64,000 nt of DNA from JABDQW01 sp942492025 (GTDB lineage Bacteria; Pseudomonadota; Gammaproteobacteria; SZUA-229): assembly GCA_942492025.1 (NCBI GenBank), contig CALODJ010000010.1, forward strand, positions 62,001-126,000, in the 5' to 3' direction. Under the pieces are notes generated by a model. That model was not told the origin of the DNA. It saw only the letters and a program-made list of their open reading frames with translations, and did not search any database. Shown in pieces: positions 8,446 to 17,396 of this stretch. A program made the position numbers and the translations under genes. Position 1 is the stretch's first letter. Each line of letters opens with the position of its first letter.

Positions 8446-9630
8446 ATGATTGGCCGTCAAATTACCGAGAAACTTAGAGCAACCATCGCACAAGTGCCCG
8501 CGGTCGCACTGCATGGTGCACGCCAAGTTGGCAAGACGACGCTGGCAAAAACCATTGCTAAAAACATCGACTCTATTTACCTCGATTTGGAAGCCCCCGA
8601 GGATTTGCTAAAGCTCCGTGACCCCAGCAGTTTTTTAAGCGCTCATGCCGATAAACTGGTTATTCTGGATGAAATTCAGAGAATCCCGGACTTGTTTCCC
8701 GTGCTGCGGGGGCTGATCGACAAAAACCGGGATCGGGGTCGTAGGTCAGGTCAGTTTTTACTGCTTGGGTCGGCATCAATGGATTTGATGCGCCAGTCTT
8801 CCGAAAGCCTCGCAGGCCGGATTAGTTATCTCGAGATGAGCGGCCTGAACCTGGTTGAAGTTGAGGGTCAACAACAGGAAAAGCAGACTCTGTGGCTGCG
8901 GGGTGGTTTTCCAGACAGCTATCTTGCTGCGGATGATGATCTGGCCATGGACTGGCTGGAAAATCTGATTCGTACCTATCTTGAACGCGACATCCCTCAA
9001 ATGGGTTTTCGCGTTCCCGCAGCAAGGTTACGTCGGCTGTGGACGATGTTGGCGCATCTTCAGGGTGAAACCGTTAACTATTCCAAGCTTGCCTCAAACC
9101 TGGAAGTTGATGCCAAAACGGTAACTCACTACATTGATATTCTGACGGATCTTTTGTTGGTCAGACGCCTTGAACCTTGGCATGCAAACGTTAAGAAACG
9201 GTTAGTTAAATCTCCCCGTTTTTACGTGCGCGATAGCGGCATTTTGCATAGGTTGCTGGGGATCAATGCTTATGATGCTCTTCTGTCTAATCCAGTGTTA
9301 GGCAAAAGCTGGGAAGGATTTGTCATCGAGAATATTCACTCGATCCTGCCTGGTCGTGCAGAAACCTACTTTTACCGGACAACTGCAGGTGCAGAGATCG
9401 ATCTGGTGATCAAGATGCCATCGTCTGAAATTTGGGCCATCGAGATCAAGTATGGAGTCGCTCCCAAGCTCGGAAAACATTACAGTAAAACCTGTGATGA
9501 TGTTGGTGCAAGGTATAAATATATCCTCTATGGTGGTGAGGATGAGTTTCCGGTGGGTGATGATATTAACGTTATTTCACTGCGTGGACTGATGGATCGA
9601 CTCTGCTTCTCAAACAGTGAATCGCGATGA
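8446..9630 (+). CDS. AAA ATPase with DUF4143 domain (second copy)
   Basis: A 394-residue AAA_14/DUF4143 protein. P-loop GARQVGKTTL, Walker B LVILDEIQRIP, sensor FLLLGSASMDLM, then a winged-helix-like segment (LEVDAKTVTHYIDIL) and the C-terminal AEIDLVIK...AIEIKYG nuclease-like motif. It shares architecture but only modest identity with the protein at 1249-2487. It heads a plus-strand cassette: its stop overlaps the next start (ATGA), so the downstream remnants were once co-translated with it. It appears intact. Confidence 0.87.
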   Translation: MIGRQITEKLRATIAQVPAVALHGARQVGKTTLAKTIAKNIDSIYLDLEAPEDLLKLRDPSSFLSAHADKLVILDEIQRIPDLFPVLRGLIDKNRDRGRRSGQFLLLGSASMDLMRQSSESLAGRISYLEMSGLNLVEVEGQQQEKQTLWLRGGFPDSYLAADDDLAMDWLENLIRTYLERDIPQMGFRVPAARLRRLWTMLAHLQGETVNYSKLASNLEVDAKTVTHYIDILTDLLLVRRLEPWHANVKKRLVKSPRFYVRDSGILHRLLGINAYDALLSNPVLGKSWEGFVIENIHSILPGRAETYFYRTTAGAEIDLVIKMPSSEIWAIEIKYGVAPKLGKHYSKTCDDVGARYKYILYGGEDEFPVGDDINVISLRGLMDRLCFSNSESR

Positions 9631-10105
9631 GTGAATACCAATACTACGAGTTCATCGCCATTGATGAGCCACTGACACCGAAGCAGATAGCCGAACTGCG
9701 CGCGTGTTCGTCTCGCGCTAACATTACGCCGACCAGCGGCGCAAGGTTGCCGATCTGCATAAGCTGGCGGCATCCGCTGTCGAAGCGAGAAACAGGCAGG
9801 CAGCTATACAGCGCAAAAAGGCCGCGGTCGAACGGCAGGCCAAACGAGAAACCTACTTGCGTACACTAGCTGCCGACTTTAACCGATGCTGGCGGACTGC
9901 CGACAAACGGGCTGAACGTGGCGTTGCTTCTGCCTACGACGAGGTAAAGCGCTCACTCGTCGACCTGTCGGATGCCTATACGTCGTGCGCGACCCGAGCC
10001 GACTTCGACCGCAGGCTGGGTAAATTTATGGCCCGGCATGGGATACGTGGTGCCTTGGTTCGGCGCCTCGTTGAGGCGGGTCTCTGGCAGAAGTCCTCGC
10101 AATGA
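9627..10105 (+). pseudogene. Internally deleted protein of the SWIM-associated type
   Basis: The first ~31 codons (SEYQYYEFIAIDEPLTPKQI, then AELRACSSRA) match the conserved start of a large bacterial protein family that I recall next to SWIM zinc-finger proteins. Homology then stops and resumes in another frame from about 9734 (YADQRRKVADLHKLAA to VRRLVEAGLW, stop 10105), which resembles the C-terminal end of such proteins. A deletion of most of the gene plus a frame change explains this. The tail overlaps the next start (ATGA), so the original operon structure is preserved. The family assignment is from memory. Confidence 0.6.
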
Positions 10106-10440
10106 AGGAAGTAAAGCCGGAAAAGGCAGCGAAGTTTACCGCGAAATGCCTGGATAAACTCATCGAAGCGGCGACCACCGATGCTTACACTGAATCGGAA
10201 CAGGTCAGTGGGTTCTTTACTTTGATCGAAGATAATCTAGTCGTGCCATTCACGACCCGCGTGCTTGGACAGGTAGTGACTGTGACTGGGGTCGACATCA
10301 CTGAAAGCGATTAAATAGTCGCTATTTGCATGTTCGGAAACACAGTCCAAGCAATTCCGGTTCTTGATCTGCCGATGCCGGCTTCGCTGTCAGCGGTGGT
10401 GGAATGGATAGCGGCTTACCGCCGCTGGTATGGGAGTTGA
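10102..10440 (+). pseudogene. CcbP-like small calcium-binding protein, broken by an in-frame TAA
   Basis: A 112-codon frame with TAA at 10312-10314. Before the stop: YTESEQVSGFFTLIEDNLVVPFTTRVLG, resembling small calcium-binding proteins of the CcbP type. After it the same frame continues as IVAICMFGNTVQAIPVLDLP to IAAYRRWYG, the expected end of the family. Glu is expected at the stop, so GAA to TAA is likely. It is the third gene of the DUF4143 cassette. The family name is moderately certain. Confidence 0.6.
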
Positions 10441-10489
10441 GGATATTGGTCGAACCCTTGGTAATTTGTGGAAAGAGCGACTTTTTCAA

Positions 10490-10597
10490 GGAATTTCTGA
10501 ACATGGTATTTTTCATGGTACTACCACTGACCTCCATAATTAAGCTATTGATAATAACGTGTAAAAATGGCTCATTTACAATCGAGTGGGAGTGACC
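10490..10597 (+). repeat. R repeat, copy 6
   Basis: Full copy ending GAGTGGGAGTGACC and followed by a short TGGCACTGGCTGGCA tract. It closes the array of repeat-bounded modules that begins at position 41. Confidence 0.9.
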
Positions 10598-10983
10598 TGG
10601 CACTGGCTGGCACCCCAGGATGGTATCCGCAGGTCATGCAGTTGCTTTCAGGCTAGAAGTCGGTAATTGCTGGATATAGCCGATGGCTGCGTCGTCTTGT
10701 CTTGAACGACCCACCTCTGCCAGTCGGTTCGCGTCCAGTTAATGCCCGGTTTGTAACAACTGCGGTCATATCGAGCCTGGGCAGTTCAACAGCCTTGATG
10801 CCTTGAATGGTTGGTTTAGCGGACCGGCGCATCCACCCAACTGCGGACATTATTGGAAAGAACCGATACTCATCATCAGACAAGAGGCATAGGTCTTTAG
10901 TCCTATACCAATCTCGCGGTATGTATGAAAAAGTAAAAAATTAAACGGTTTACAACTTGAATCACTTACGGGGACGAAAAGCA
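10598..10983. other. Intergenic stretch with an unrecognised minus-strand ORF
   Basis: The minus strand is open for 76 codons (10653-10883; MSDDEYRFFPIMSAVGWMRR onward). I recognise no family, and it may be debris. At about 10884-10912 lies a short repeat (CATAGGTCTTTAGTCCTATA) related to copies at about 18286 and 21398, each followed by a CAATT-like piece. Nothing else is seen before the sulfatase gene. Confidence 0.35.
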
Positions 10984-12576
10984 ATGAATGCACGCAGTCT
11001 ACTTCCGCTCCTATTTCTAGGGGTAGCTAACGTCGGAATCGCTGCCGACAAGCGGAACATCCTCGTCCTCTGGGGTGACGATATAGGGCAAACGAACGTC
11101 TCGGCTTACACCATGGGTCTCGTGGGCTACCAGACGCCCAACATCGACCGGATCGCCGGTGAGGGCATCATCTTTACCGACTACTACGCCGAGCAGTCCT
11201 GCACAGCCGGTCGATCCACCTTCATCACCGGGCAGACGGCCTTCCGCACGGGGCTTTCCAAGGTCGGCATGCCGGGGGCCCCGCAGGGCATGAAGGAACA
11301 AGACGCTACCATCGCTGCGCTTCTCAAGGAACAGGGCTACGCGACCGGGCAGTTCGGCAAGAATCACCTCGGCGACCTCGACGAGCATCTGCCGACGAAC
11401 CACGGCTTCGACGAGTTCTTCGGCAACCTCTACCATCTGAACGCCGAGGAAGAGCCAGAGAACGAGGACTATCCCACTGACCTGGTCATGGCGGACGGTC
11501 GACCTTTCAAAGAGGTCTTCGGCCCGCGCGGGGTGATTAAGTCCTCCGCCGTCTACGACAAAAACGGCGCTGTCATCGGTCAGAAGATCGAAGACACCGG
11601 AGCACTCACCAAGAAGCGCATGGAGACCGTCGATGACGAGACCGTTGCCGCCGCGATCGAGTTCATCCGGGCCAAGGAAAAAGAGAACGTACCTTGGTTC
11701 GTCTGGTGGAACGGCACGCGCATGCACTTCCGGGTCCACGTCAGCGAAGAGCGCCGTGCCATGGCCGACAAGGCCGCCGGCAAACACGTTGACGAGTACG
11801 CCGCAGGCATGATCGAGCATGACATGCATGTAGGCCAGTTCCTCGACCTGCTCGACGAACTCGGCATCGCCGACGACACGCTGGTGCTCTATTCCACTGA
11901 CAATGGACCGCACATGAACACCTGGCCGGATGGAGCGTGGTCGCCGTTCCGGGGCGAAAAGAACACCAATTGGGAAGGTGCATTCCGCGTACCGGGCATG
12001 GTGCGCTGGCCCGGCAAGATCAAAGCCGGGCGCATCTCGAACGAGATCATGTCCAATATGGATTGGCTGCCGACCTTCCTGGCCGTGGCCGGTGTGGATA
12101 ACATCAAGGAGCAGCTGAAGGGAGACGGCGTCAAGGCGATCGGGCGTGACTACCGGGTCCACCTCGATGGCTACAACACGCTGCCCTACCTTCTGGGCAA
12201 AGAGGAAAAGACACCGCGCAACGAGATCTTCTATTTCTCGGACACCGGTGATCTGACCGCTCTGCGCTACAATGACTGGAAGATCGTCTTCCTGGAACAT
12301 CGCTTTCCGCAGACCATGCGGGCCTGGTCGGAACCCTGGACCGTTCTGCGTATGCCGCTGCTGTTCAACCTGCGGCGCGACCCCTATGAGCGTGGGCAGA
12401 TCACGTCGAATACCTATTACGATTGGTTACTCGATCGTGTCTTCCTGTTGGCGCCGGCGGCGGGTTACGTAAACAATTTCCTTGCAACCTTCGAGGAGTT
12501 TCCGCCCAGCCAGAAGCCGGGATCGTTCACCATCGGCGATGCGAAGGAGAAGATTCTCAGCGTGGTCGGGGATTAG
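10984..12576 (+). CDS. Arylsulfatase family protein, periplasmic
   Basis: A 530-residue sulfatase with a signal peptide (MNARSLLPLLFLGVANVGIA). The formylglycine site is CTAGR with Cys73, which an anaerobic or FGE-type maturase would convert to the catalytic formylglycine. Metal ligands are visible as WGDDIG near residue 31 and STDNGPH near residue 305; FGKNHLGD carries the expected Lys and His. The substrate (an organic sulfate ester) cannot be read from sequence. The start at 10984 is preferred over upstream TTG 10957 because the signal peptide begins there. A strong terminator follows, and a periplasmic HAD phosphatase is next in the same direction. A truncated relative lies at 23742-24050. 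Confidence 0.9.
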   Translation: MNARSLLPLLFLGVANVGIAADKRNILVLWGDDIGQTNVSAYTMGLVGYQTPNIDRIAGEGIIFTDYYAEQSCTAGRSTFITGQTAFRTGLSKVGMPGAPQGMKEQDATIAALLKEQGYATGQFGKNHLGDLDEHLPTNHGFDEFFGNLYHLNAEEEPENEDYPTDLVMADGRPFKEVFGPRGVIKSSAVYDKNGAVIGQKIEDTGALTKKRMETVDDETVAAAIEFIRAKEKENVPWFVWWNGTRMHFRVHVSEERRAMADKAAGKHVDEYAAGMIEHDMHVGQFLDLLDELGIADDTLVLYSTDNGPHMNTWPDGAWSPFRGEKNTNWEGAFRVPGMVRWPGKIKAGRISNEIMSNMDWLPTFLAVAGVDNIKEQLKGDGVKAIGRDYRVHLDGYNTLPYLLGKEEKTPRNEIFYFSDTGDLTALRYNDWKIVFLEHRFPQTMRAWSEPWTVLRMPLLFNLRRDPYERGQITSNTYYDWLLDRVFLLAPAAGYVNNFLATFEEFPPSQKPGSFTIGDAKEKILSVVGD

Positions 12577-12628
12577 GGCATCTGGCGGCATCGGCCCAAG
12601 CGTTGTCCGATGTAAACGGCGTTAATGG

Positions 12629-12673
12629 GGACAGACCACTATTTTCCTTGGAAGACGTGGTCTGTCCTTTTTT
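12629..12673 (+). terminator. Rho-independent terminator after the sulfatase gene
   Basis: Perfect 11-bp stem GGACAGACCAC / GTGGTCTGTCC with a 17-nt loop, followed by TTTTTTATTTTT. It separates the sulfatase gene from the HAD gene, whose start is 25 bp downstream. Confidence 0.85.
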
Positions 12674-12697
12674 ATTTTTAGCAGTGGAGAATGATCA

Positions 12698-13723
12698 ATG
12701 AACAGGAAGCCCATCATCAGGAGCCTGGCCACCACCCTGGCCTTGCTAGCCCTTGCTCACGTGGGTTTGGCCTTCAGTACCCCGGCGGACGCACAGACCG
12801 TTGACTCGCTCCCCTCCTGGAACGATGGCAAGGCGAAGCAGTCGATCATCGCCTTTGTGGCAAAGGTAACGGAGCAAGGCTCCCCCGACTTCGTGCCACC
12901 CGCTGAGCGCATCGCCGTGTTCGATAACGACGGCACCCTGTGGGCCGAGCAGCCGATGTACTTCCAGGTCCTGTTCGCGCTCGACCGTGTCAAGGCGCTC
13001 GCACCCCAGCATCCTGAGTGGAAGGACAAGGAACCCTTCGCCTCGCTGCTCAAGGGTGACGTGAAAGGCGCTATGGCAGACGGCATGAAATCGGTGGTCG
13101 AAATCATCATGGCCACTCATGCCGGCATGACCACCGCGGAGTTCGAGACGATCGTGAGTGACTGGATTGCGACAGCAAGACATCCCAAGACCAAACGCCC
13201 CTACACTGAGATGATCTATCAGCCCATGCTCGAAGTTCTCGCCTACCTGCGCGCGAACGGCTTTAAGACCTTTATCGTGTCCGGCGGCGGCATCGAGTTC
13301 ATGCGTCCGTGGTCCGAGAAAGTCTATGGCGTCCCACCTGAGCAGGTGATCGGCAGCAGCATCAAGGTGAAGTACGAGATGCGCGACGGTGAGCCGGTGC
13401 TTGTGCGCCTGCCCGAGGTCGACTTCTATGACGACAAGGAAGGCAAGCCGGTTGCCATCCACCAGCAAATCGGTCGGCGGCCCATTGCCGCGTTCGGCAA
13501 CTCCGACGGCGACCTGCAGATGCTGCAGTGGACCACTGCGGGGCAGGGTCCGCGATTCGCGCTATACGTCCACCACACCGATGCCGCGCGCGAATGGGCC
13601 TATGACCGCAAGTCCAGCATGGGCCGTCTCGACAAAGGCCTCGACGAAGCACAGGCGAAAGGCTGGACGGTTGTCGACATGAAGCAGGACTGGAAGGTCA
13701 TTTACCCGCACGAGAAAAAATAA
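12698..13723 (+). CDS. HAD-superfamily phosphatase, exported
   Basis: A 341-residue haloacid dehalogenase-like hydrolase with a signal peptide cleaved near ADAQT. Motif I is VFDNDGTLW (DxDxT nucleophile), motif II FIVSGGG, and motif IV AFGNSDGD. It resembles phosphoserine-phosphatase-type HADs that often lie beside periplasmic sulfatases; the natural substrate is unknown. A GGAGA ribosome site precedes the ATG. The gene lies right after the sulfatase terminator, so it probably has its own promoter or is reached by read-through. Confidence 0.85.
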   Translation: MNRKPIIRSLATTLALLALAHVGLAFSTPADAQTVDSLPSWNDGKAKQSIIAFVAKVTEQGSPDFVPPAERIAVFDNDGTLWAEQPMYFQVLFALDRVKALAPQHPEWKDKEPFASLLKGDVKGAMADGMKSVVEIIMATHAGMTTAEFETIVSDWIATARHPKTKRPYTEMIYQPMLEVLAYLRANGFKTFIVSGGGIEFMRPWSEKVYGVPPEQVIGSSIKVKYEMRDGEPVLVRLPEVDFYDDKEGKPVAIHQQIGRRPIAAFGNSDGDLQMLQWTTAGQGPRFALYVHHTDAAREWAYDRKSSMGRLDKGLDEAQAKGWTVVDMKQDWKVIYPHEKK

Positions 13724-13737
13724 CAATAGGGGGAATG

Positions 13738-13815
13738 GAAAGGCCAGCACTCAAGACGCCCTATCGGGATGGTACGACGCATGTGATTTTCGAGCCGCCC
13801 GACTTCATTGATACT
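13738..13815 (+). pseudogene. C-terminal scrap of an IS91-type transposase
   Basis: The short open stretch reads RPALKTPYRDGTTHVIFEPP followed by DFI, the conserved end of IS91-family transposases. Nothing upstream matches. A larger remnant of the same family lies at 42927-43545. The gap 13816-14015 contains nothing recognisable. Confidence 0.7.
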
Positions 13816-14015
13816 TTATGGGTGTCCATAATTGTTGGTTTCGGAATGATTTCAGAGGGAAGCCGGTAGCGTTTGTAAAGGCTTGTTGATCTACTCATCC
13901 AGCAAATATCGATCAGACACACAAACGGTCAGTACCTCCGGGCGAACTCCTGTTGGTATAAAATGACCAGATATGCGCACGTGCTGTTGGTATGCAGAGT
14001 CAGTTTTTCTAACTG

Positions 14016-14311
14016 CGTCTCGCAAGCGCGTGTTCGTGGGTTCACTCAATCTCGACCCTAGATTCATCGATATCAATACCGAAATGGGCCTGCTGATCGA
14101 CTCGCCGGAACTGGCCGGTTTGCTGACCGATACGTCCCGCAAACGCATCCCGACGATTGCTTACCGGGTGAAAATGGATAACGAGGGGAATTTGAGCTGG
14201 CACGCGACCATCGACGGTAAGGAGGTGGTCGAGACCAAAGAACCGCAGACATCGGCGTGGGACCGATTCAAGGCCTGGTTCCTGAAGATCGCGCCGGAGA
14301 AACAGCTCTGA
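14016..14311 (+). pseudogene. C-terminal fragment of a phospholipase D / cardiolipin-synthase-like protein
   Basis: Homology begins at KRVFVGSLNLDPRF, the last part of the second HKD region, and runs to the natural end (WFLKIAPEKQL). The His and Lys of both HKD motifs are missing, so the fragment cannot be catalytic. The ORF can be extended upstream to 13973 but that part has no family resemblance. It sits in a stretch of decayed genes. Confidence 0.75.
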
Positions 14312-14336
14312 TCGTGTGCTCCTGAAATCAATATGG

Positions 14337-14696
14337 ATAGTTCGGTCGGAAGACGAAGACTGGTTGCTGAAAGCAGCGGTCTATGTCGAGTTGAACCCTG
14401 TTAAAGCGGGTATGGTTAATAATGCGTGGAACTATCGATGAAGTAGTGTGCATGCACATTTATCTGGTAAAGATTCTGATGGAATAATACGGCCAGAAAG
14501 ACTGCTGGCGATGACAGGAGATTGGGAGCGATATTTGCAAGAAACGCAGTCTGGATCAAGTAATTCACTTGAACAACATGAGAGAACGGGTAGGCCATTA
14601 GGTGCAGAAAGCTTTATAGAGAAAGCGGAGCGGCTTTTGAACAGAGAGCTGAAAAAGAAAAAACCAGGACCAAAGGCAGTTGAAAGTGATGATTGA
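14337..14696 (+). pseudogene. REP-associated tyrosine transposase, 3' remnant with in-frame TGA
   Basis: The frame reads AAVYVELNPVKAGMV, then NYR, a TGA stop at 14439-14441, then SSVHAHLSGKD and a C-terminal GRPLGAESFIEKAERLL with a basic KKKKPGPK end. This is the typical second half of IS200-like REP-associated (RAYT) transposases. The conserved pattern YRWSS indicates that the stop replaced Trp. The N-terminal half with the HUH motif is absent. Confidence 0.75.
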
Positions 14697-14720
14697 CTTG
14701 CTTGAATCAAGTATTGTGTT

Positions 14721-14772
14721 CCCAGAATTCCCGCCCAGAACTCCCGCCCAGAACTCCCGCCCAGAACTCCCG
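14721..14772 (+). repeat. 13-bp tandem repeat, four units
   Basis: Four head-to-tail copies of CCCAGAACTCCCG (first copy AATTC instead of AACTC), followed by a fifth near 14784 after a duplicated AAGTATTGTG. No coding role is apparent. The rest of 14697-15043 holds nothing recognisable. Confidence 0.8.
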
Positions 14773-15456
14773 AAGTATTGTGCCCCCAGAACTCCCCGCA
14801 TAACAGAGGGAAGCCGTGCGAAAGGAATCGATCGCCAAGCTATGCAACGCCGTTAACCTGCCTGCCTTCATCGGCAAATCTTGACCACGTTGTCTCGGAG
14901 CGATCGAGTGGGGTGAGGGACCATTTCTTTTGGGCGCCTCATGCCTCCTGGTAAGCTTATCTGGGGGTAAAACCGTTCCTCAATCTCCGAGAGGAATATT
15001 CTGTTCTTATAAACATTTAAAATCGAAAAAGAGAGTGACTATTATGGCAAAGAGATTTGATAACAAAACTGCAGTCGTGACTGGCGCCGGGTCGGGTATT
15101 GGTCGTTATTCGGCTTTGGCGTTTGCCCAAGAGGGAGCTCGTGTGATGGTTTCTGATATAAATACTAAAGGAGGTGAAGAAACCGTTCAAATGATTCAGG
15201 AGTCAAATGGGAAAGCTCACTTTTTCCAGTGTGACGTATCTCAATCAGATCAGGTAAAAAAATTGATTCAAGCTACCATTGATAACTTTGGCAGGTTGGA
15301 TTATGCAATTAATAATGCAGGGATATCAATGCGCCCATCTTCAACAGTTGAGCTCGATGAAGCTGAGTGGGATCGGGTTATCGGCATCAATTTGAAGAGT
15401 GTCTACCTTTGTATGAAATATGAGATCCCTCACATGCAAAAGATAGGCGGTGGAGT

Positions 15457-16729
15457 CACTGCTGTCCCACAAATAGAAATAAATAAGGCTTAATTCGCAA
15501 CCGGTTGATACAATGAGAGTGCGACCAAACACTATAAAAACCGGAGGAATTAAGCCTTGGCTCATACTAACACAGTTTTCGCACAGCTACTGCGTCTGGT
15601 TCCGAGACATGAATTTGAGCGCCTGGCCAATGGGCATCATGTGGGGCAGCGGTTGCGCAAGATCACGCGCTGGGATCAGTTCGTCTCACTGATCATGGCT
15701 CAATTCTCTGGCCGGCAAAGCTTGCGGGATATCGAAGCGAACATGAACGCACAACAGCGCAGCCACTATCACCTGGGTTGCCAGCGGATAGCCAAGTCGT
15801 CGCTGGCCAGAGTCAATGAGAAACAGCCCTATACGCTCTACGAGGCACTGTTTACGAAGTTGGTCACACGTTGTCAGGGTTATTCACCGCAGCATAAGTT
15901 TCGTTTCAAGAACCCGCTGATCTCACTGGATTCCAGTTTGATTGAGTTGTCGCTCAAGCTGTTTCCCTGGTCCGATCATAACCGCAGCAAAGGGGCTATG
16001 AAGCTTCACGTCGGCCTGGAACACAGCGGGCACTTCCCGGCGTTTGCCACGATCACGGAAGGTCGTAAGCACGACGCCCCCGTGGGCAGGCAGTTCGTGT
16101 TTCCCAAGGGCAGTCTGTTGGTGATCGACAAGGGCTATACCGACTACGGTTGGTATAAAGAGCTGACTGACAAAGGTATTTTCTTTGTCACGCGCCAGCG
16201 AACCAATGCCAAGTACCGTGTGGTAGAGCGTCGTCCGGTGAGCCACGCCCGTGGTCTGACCTCTGATCAGGTCATTGAATTGACGGGTATTCAACTCAAG
16301 AAAACCAACATGCCAAGGCTGCGCAGGATCGGCTATCGCGATCCGGCGACCGGGAAACATTATGTGTTTCTCACCAACCACTTTGGTCTGTCGGCGAAGA
16401 CGGTTGCCGATGTCTACAAGGACCGCTGGCAAGTGGAATTGTTCTTCAAGGCGATTAAGCAAAACCTGAAGATCCACGCGTTTGTCGGCAATTCGAAGAA
16501 TGCCGTGCTGACGCAGATATGGATCGCGCTATGCGCGTATTTGGTTCTGAGTTATCTGAAATTTATATCCAAATCAGGCTGGTCACAGCAGCGAATATTG
16601 CGCGTGCTACAAACCAACCTGTTCTCGAAAATGGACCTGTTCACACTGATCCGGCCTTCGCCGCCGCCTGAAACTGAAAGCCCACCTCAAATGAAGTTAT
16701 GGGCTTGAGGAAAATGTGGGACAGCAGTG
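15457..16729 (+). mobile_element. IS4-family insertion sequence with perfect ends
   Basis: A 1273-bp element with perfect 15-bp terminal inverted repeats (CACTGCTGTCCCACA at the left; its complement at the right) and a 10-bp target duplication GCGGTGGAGT (15447-15456 and 16730-16739). It carries one transposase gene. Related terminal sequences without a transposase occur near 23524, 40872 and 41094. Confidence 0.95.
15557..16708 (+). CDS. IS4-family transposase
   Basis: A 383-residue DDE transposase. The N-terminal domain (ITRWDQFVSLIMAQFSGRQS) is typical of IS4-type elements; the catalytic Asp regions are ISLDSSLIEL and VIDKGYTDY, and the C-terminal YKDRWQVELFFKAIK fits the Y-x2-R-x3-E-x6-K signature. 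The start is TTG at 15557, with GGAGG 9 bp upstream. It is intact and has clean ends, so the element may still be active. Confidence 0.93.
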   Translation: MAHTNTVFAQLLRLVPRHEFERLANGHHVGQRLRKITRWDQFVSLIMAQFSGRQSLRDIEANMNAQQRSHYHLGCQRIAKSSLARVNEKQPYTLYEALFTKLVTRCQGYSPQHKFRFKNPLISLDSSLIELSLKLFPWSDHNRSKGAMKLHVGLEHSGHFPAFATITEGRKHDAPVGRQFVFPKGSLLVIDKGYTDYGWYKELTDKGIFFVTRQRTNAKYRVVERRPVSHARGLTSDQVIELTGIQLKKTNMPRLRRIGYRDPATGKHYVFLTNHFGLSAKTVADVYKDRWQVELFFKAIKQNLKIHAFVGNSKNAVLTQIWIALCAYLVLSYLKFISKSGWSQQRILRVLQTNLFSKMDLFTLIRPSPPPETESPPQMKLWA

Positions 16730-17239
16730 GCGGTGGAGTAATAATAAACATTTCCTCCTTGGCAGGTTTTCGAGGCAAGGCAGGCACATTGGCTTATACT
16801 GCCAGCAAGCATGGTGTGATAGGAATGACAAAAACGGCTGCCCTGGAATATGCAAAAGAAGGTATCAGGATCAACGCTATTTGTCCTGGACTTACCGAGT
16901 CAGGTATGACAGCGGGTTTGGATCAACGTCCTGAATTAGCAGAGCAGTTGATTGCTCTGATTCCAATGGGACGTATGGGCCTATCCCAAAATATTGCAGA
17001 CGCTGCTGTATGGCTTTGTGATGATACCGCCTCGTTCATAACCGGTCATGTACTTGTCATTGACGGCGGCCAGACCATTGCGTAGTTCAGAATGCAGCAG
17101 GTGGTACTTGACCGGACAGGTTAAATATAAAGAAAGCATGACAAACGCATGCACACGAAACTTGTTCCGCCTGCGGCTCCATAAATCCGGTGATGCGTAG
17201 CGTTAGCTGGTCCCTGATCGCTCACTATAGAAGAGTAAT

Positions 17240-17320
17240 ATGACAATGAAACGAACACGACCCACCGTATTCACACTGGGTTTCTTGCTAGTCCTAGGCG
17301 GCCCGGCGACATCCTTGTGA
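17240..17320 (+). pseudogene. Signal-peptide-like start of a lost exported protein
   Basis: A 26-codon ORF (MTMKRTRPTVFTLGFLLVLG, then GPATSL) with an AAGAG ribosome site ends at a TGA. It looks like the export signal of the porin whose C-terminus survives at 17397-17528, the middle having been replaced by an S-family repeat piece (17350-17395). The link between the two is inferred. Confidence 0.4.
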
Positions 17321-17396
17321 TCGGGCGAATAGCTGTTGATGGTTCAGGAAAAACGGTTGATATTCGGGTAACAGGGCGTTTATTCTTCTTATACTC

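Larger units (their letters stand above)
15044..17085 (+). pseudogene. Short-chain dehydrogenase/reductase gene interrupted by an IS element
   Basis: Two halves of one SDR gene flank the IS at 15457-16729. The first half has the Rossmann motif TGAGSGIGR and NNAGIS; the second has VIINISSLAGF with the catalytic Ser and YTASK with the catalytic Tyr and Lys. Removing the IS and one 10-bp target copy restores an uninterrupted 252-residue reading frame in phase, with no other damage, so the insertion is recent. Before insertion it would have been a normal FabG-like NAD(P)-dependent oxidoreductase. Its substrate is unknown. Confidence 0.92.

Noticed and set aside
1..10597. R repeats as canonical integron attC sites
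   Set aside because: No GTTRRRY core in the right place, conservation continues beyond the presumed cut site and no integron integrase is in the window; kept only as a hypothesis of similar organisation.
10653..10883. 76-codon ORF as a real gene
   Set aside because: No recognised family, no ribosome site and position between repeats; mentioned only in the intergenic note.
11017..12300. Long antisense ORF of 427 codons over the sulfatase gene
   Set aside because: It is a shadow of the GC-rich sulfatase frame; composition is Val/Leu/Asp-rich without motifs or a ribosome site. The same holds for antisense ORFs over the HAD, glucan synthase, dehydrogenase and NamZ genes.
14721..14800. CRISPR-like direct repeats
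   Set aside because: The 13-bp units are directly adjacent with no spacers.
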